In this document: in pieces, positions 32,743 to 32,880 of the stretch
Layout: each line of letters opens with the position of its first letter
Position numbering within the stretch: position 1 is the stretch's first letter
Source of the DNA: Leptolyngbya sp. CCY15150
GTDB taxonomy: Bacteria > Cyanobacteriota > Cyanobacteriia > RECH01
Length of the DNA: 32,880 bases
Assembly (NCBI RefSeq): GCF_016888135.1
Contig: NZ_JACSWB010000152.1
Span: 1-32,880 of the forward strand
Reading direction: 5' to 3'
The notes under the pieces: generated by a model
Seen by the model: only the letters and a program-made list of their open reading frames with translations
The model's database searches: none
What the model was told of the DNA's origin: nothing
Program-made: the position numbers and the translations under genes

Positions 32743-32880
32743 CTATCTAATCCGACGCTTACCGTCAAGCTGCCGAATGTTTTCCCAGCAATTCTCAGTA
32801 TGAACATCTTGCATGAGCTTATTGAGAACAGTGTCAATAGATTGGTTGAAAAAGCTCATTCTTTCGTTCAGGATTCGACA
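32743..32880 (-). CDS. Possible C-terminal part of a gene entering from the right edge, or a tiny ORF
   Basis: The minus-strand frame is open from the window edge for 45 codons to TAG at 32743-32745. It reads as ordinary protein (RMSFFNQSIDTVLNKLMQD, ending NIRQLDGKRRIR). It may be the end of a longer gene, or a 38-residue peptide starting at the ATG at 32859, which has only a weak GAAAG site. No family is recognised. Confidence 0.35.
   Translation of the reverse strand, partial: CRILNERMSFFNQSIDTVLNKLMQDVHTENCWENIRQLDGKRRIR

Overview
The window is from a cyanobacterium. It is rich in the palindrome GCGATCGC (HIP1) and carries the complete low-CO2 gene set ndhF3-ndhD3-cupA-cupS, a cyanobacterial-type GlgA, a DUF4168 protein, a D27-like protein and very large PAS/GAF histidine kinases. 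All product calls come from reading motifs and from memory of the families. No database search was run.

Layout. 1-551: 3' end of a repeat-rich gene. 948-2450 (-): glutamine synthetase-family ligase behind a canonical NtcA box. 3200-8438 (+): ndhF3, ndhD3, cupA, cupS, the NDH-1MS CO2-uptake operon. 8949-12037 (-): a MocR-type regulator followed by an ATZ/TRZ-type amidohydrolase. 12576-12869 (+): small conserved-looking protein. 13275-15221 (-): membrane histidine kinase. 15974-17617 (-): cation/proton antiporter fused to a universal-stress domain. 18276-25375 (+): seven-gene operon. 25490-25990 (-): DUF4168 protein. 26280-27755 (-): glycogen synthase. 27947-28600 (+): D27-like protein. 28628-32605 (-): 1325-residue hybrid kinase. 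The right edge may hold one more partial gene.

The most interesting unit is the 18.1-25.4 kb operon. A BMP-family ABC transporter (binding protein, two permeases, double ATPase) has an AmiF-type formamidase and a biuret hydrolase (BiuH) inserted between its permease and ATPase genes, with a cupin at the end. All catalytic residues of both enzymes are present. The operon is preceded by a textbook NtcA-activated promoter (GTA-N8-TAC, 22 bp, TAGCGT). This points to nitrogen-starvation-induced uptake and hydrolysis of a small amide or ureide such as biuret, with ammonia as product. The glutamine synthetase-family gene 15 kb away also has a perfect NtcA box, so nitrogen scavenging is a theme here. 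The MocR/amidohydrolase pair may or may not belong to it.

The non-coding spacers hold a family of small inverted-repeat elements (MITE-like, ends GGCRTTGCTGAAT / ATTCAGCAACRCC). Six copies were found, most with visible 7-8 bp target duplications, and one is interrupted by a second, different MITE with its own target duplication. Several spacers also carry short perfect tandem duplications. No tRNA, rRNA, CRISPR array or intact transposase gene was seen.
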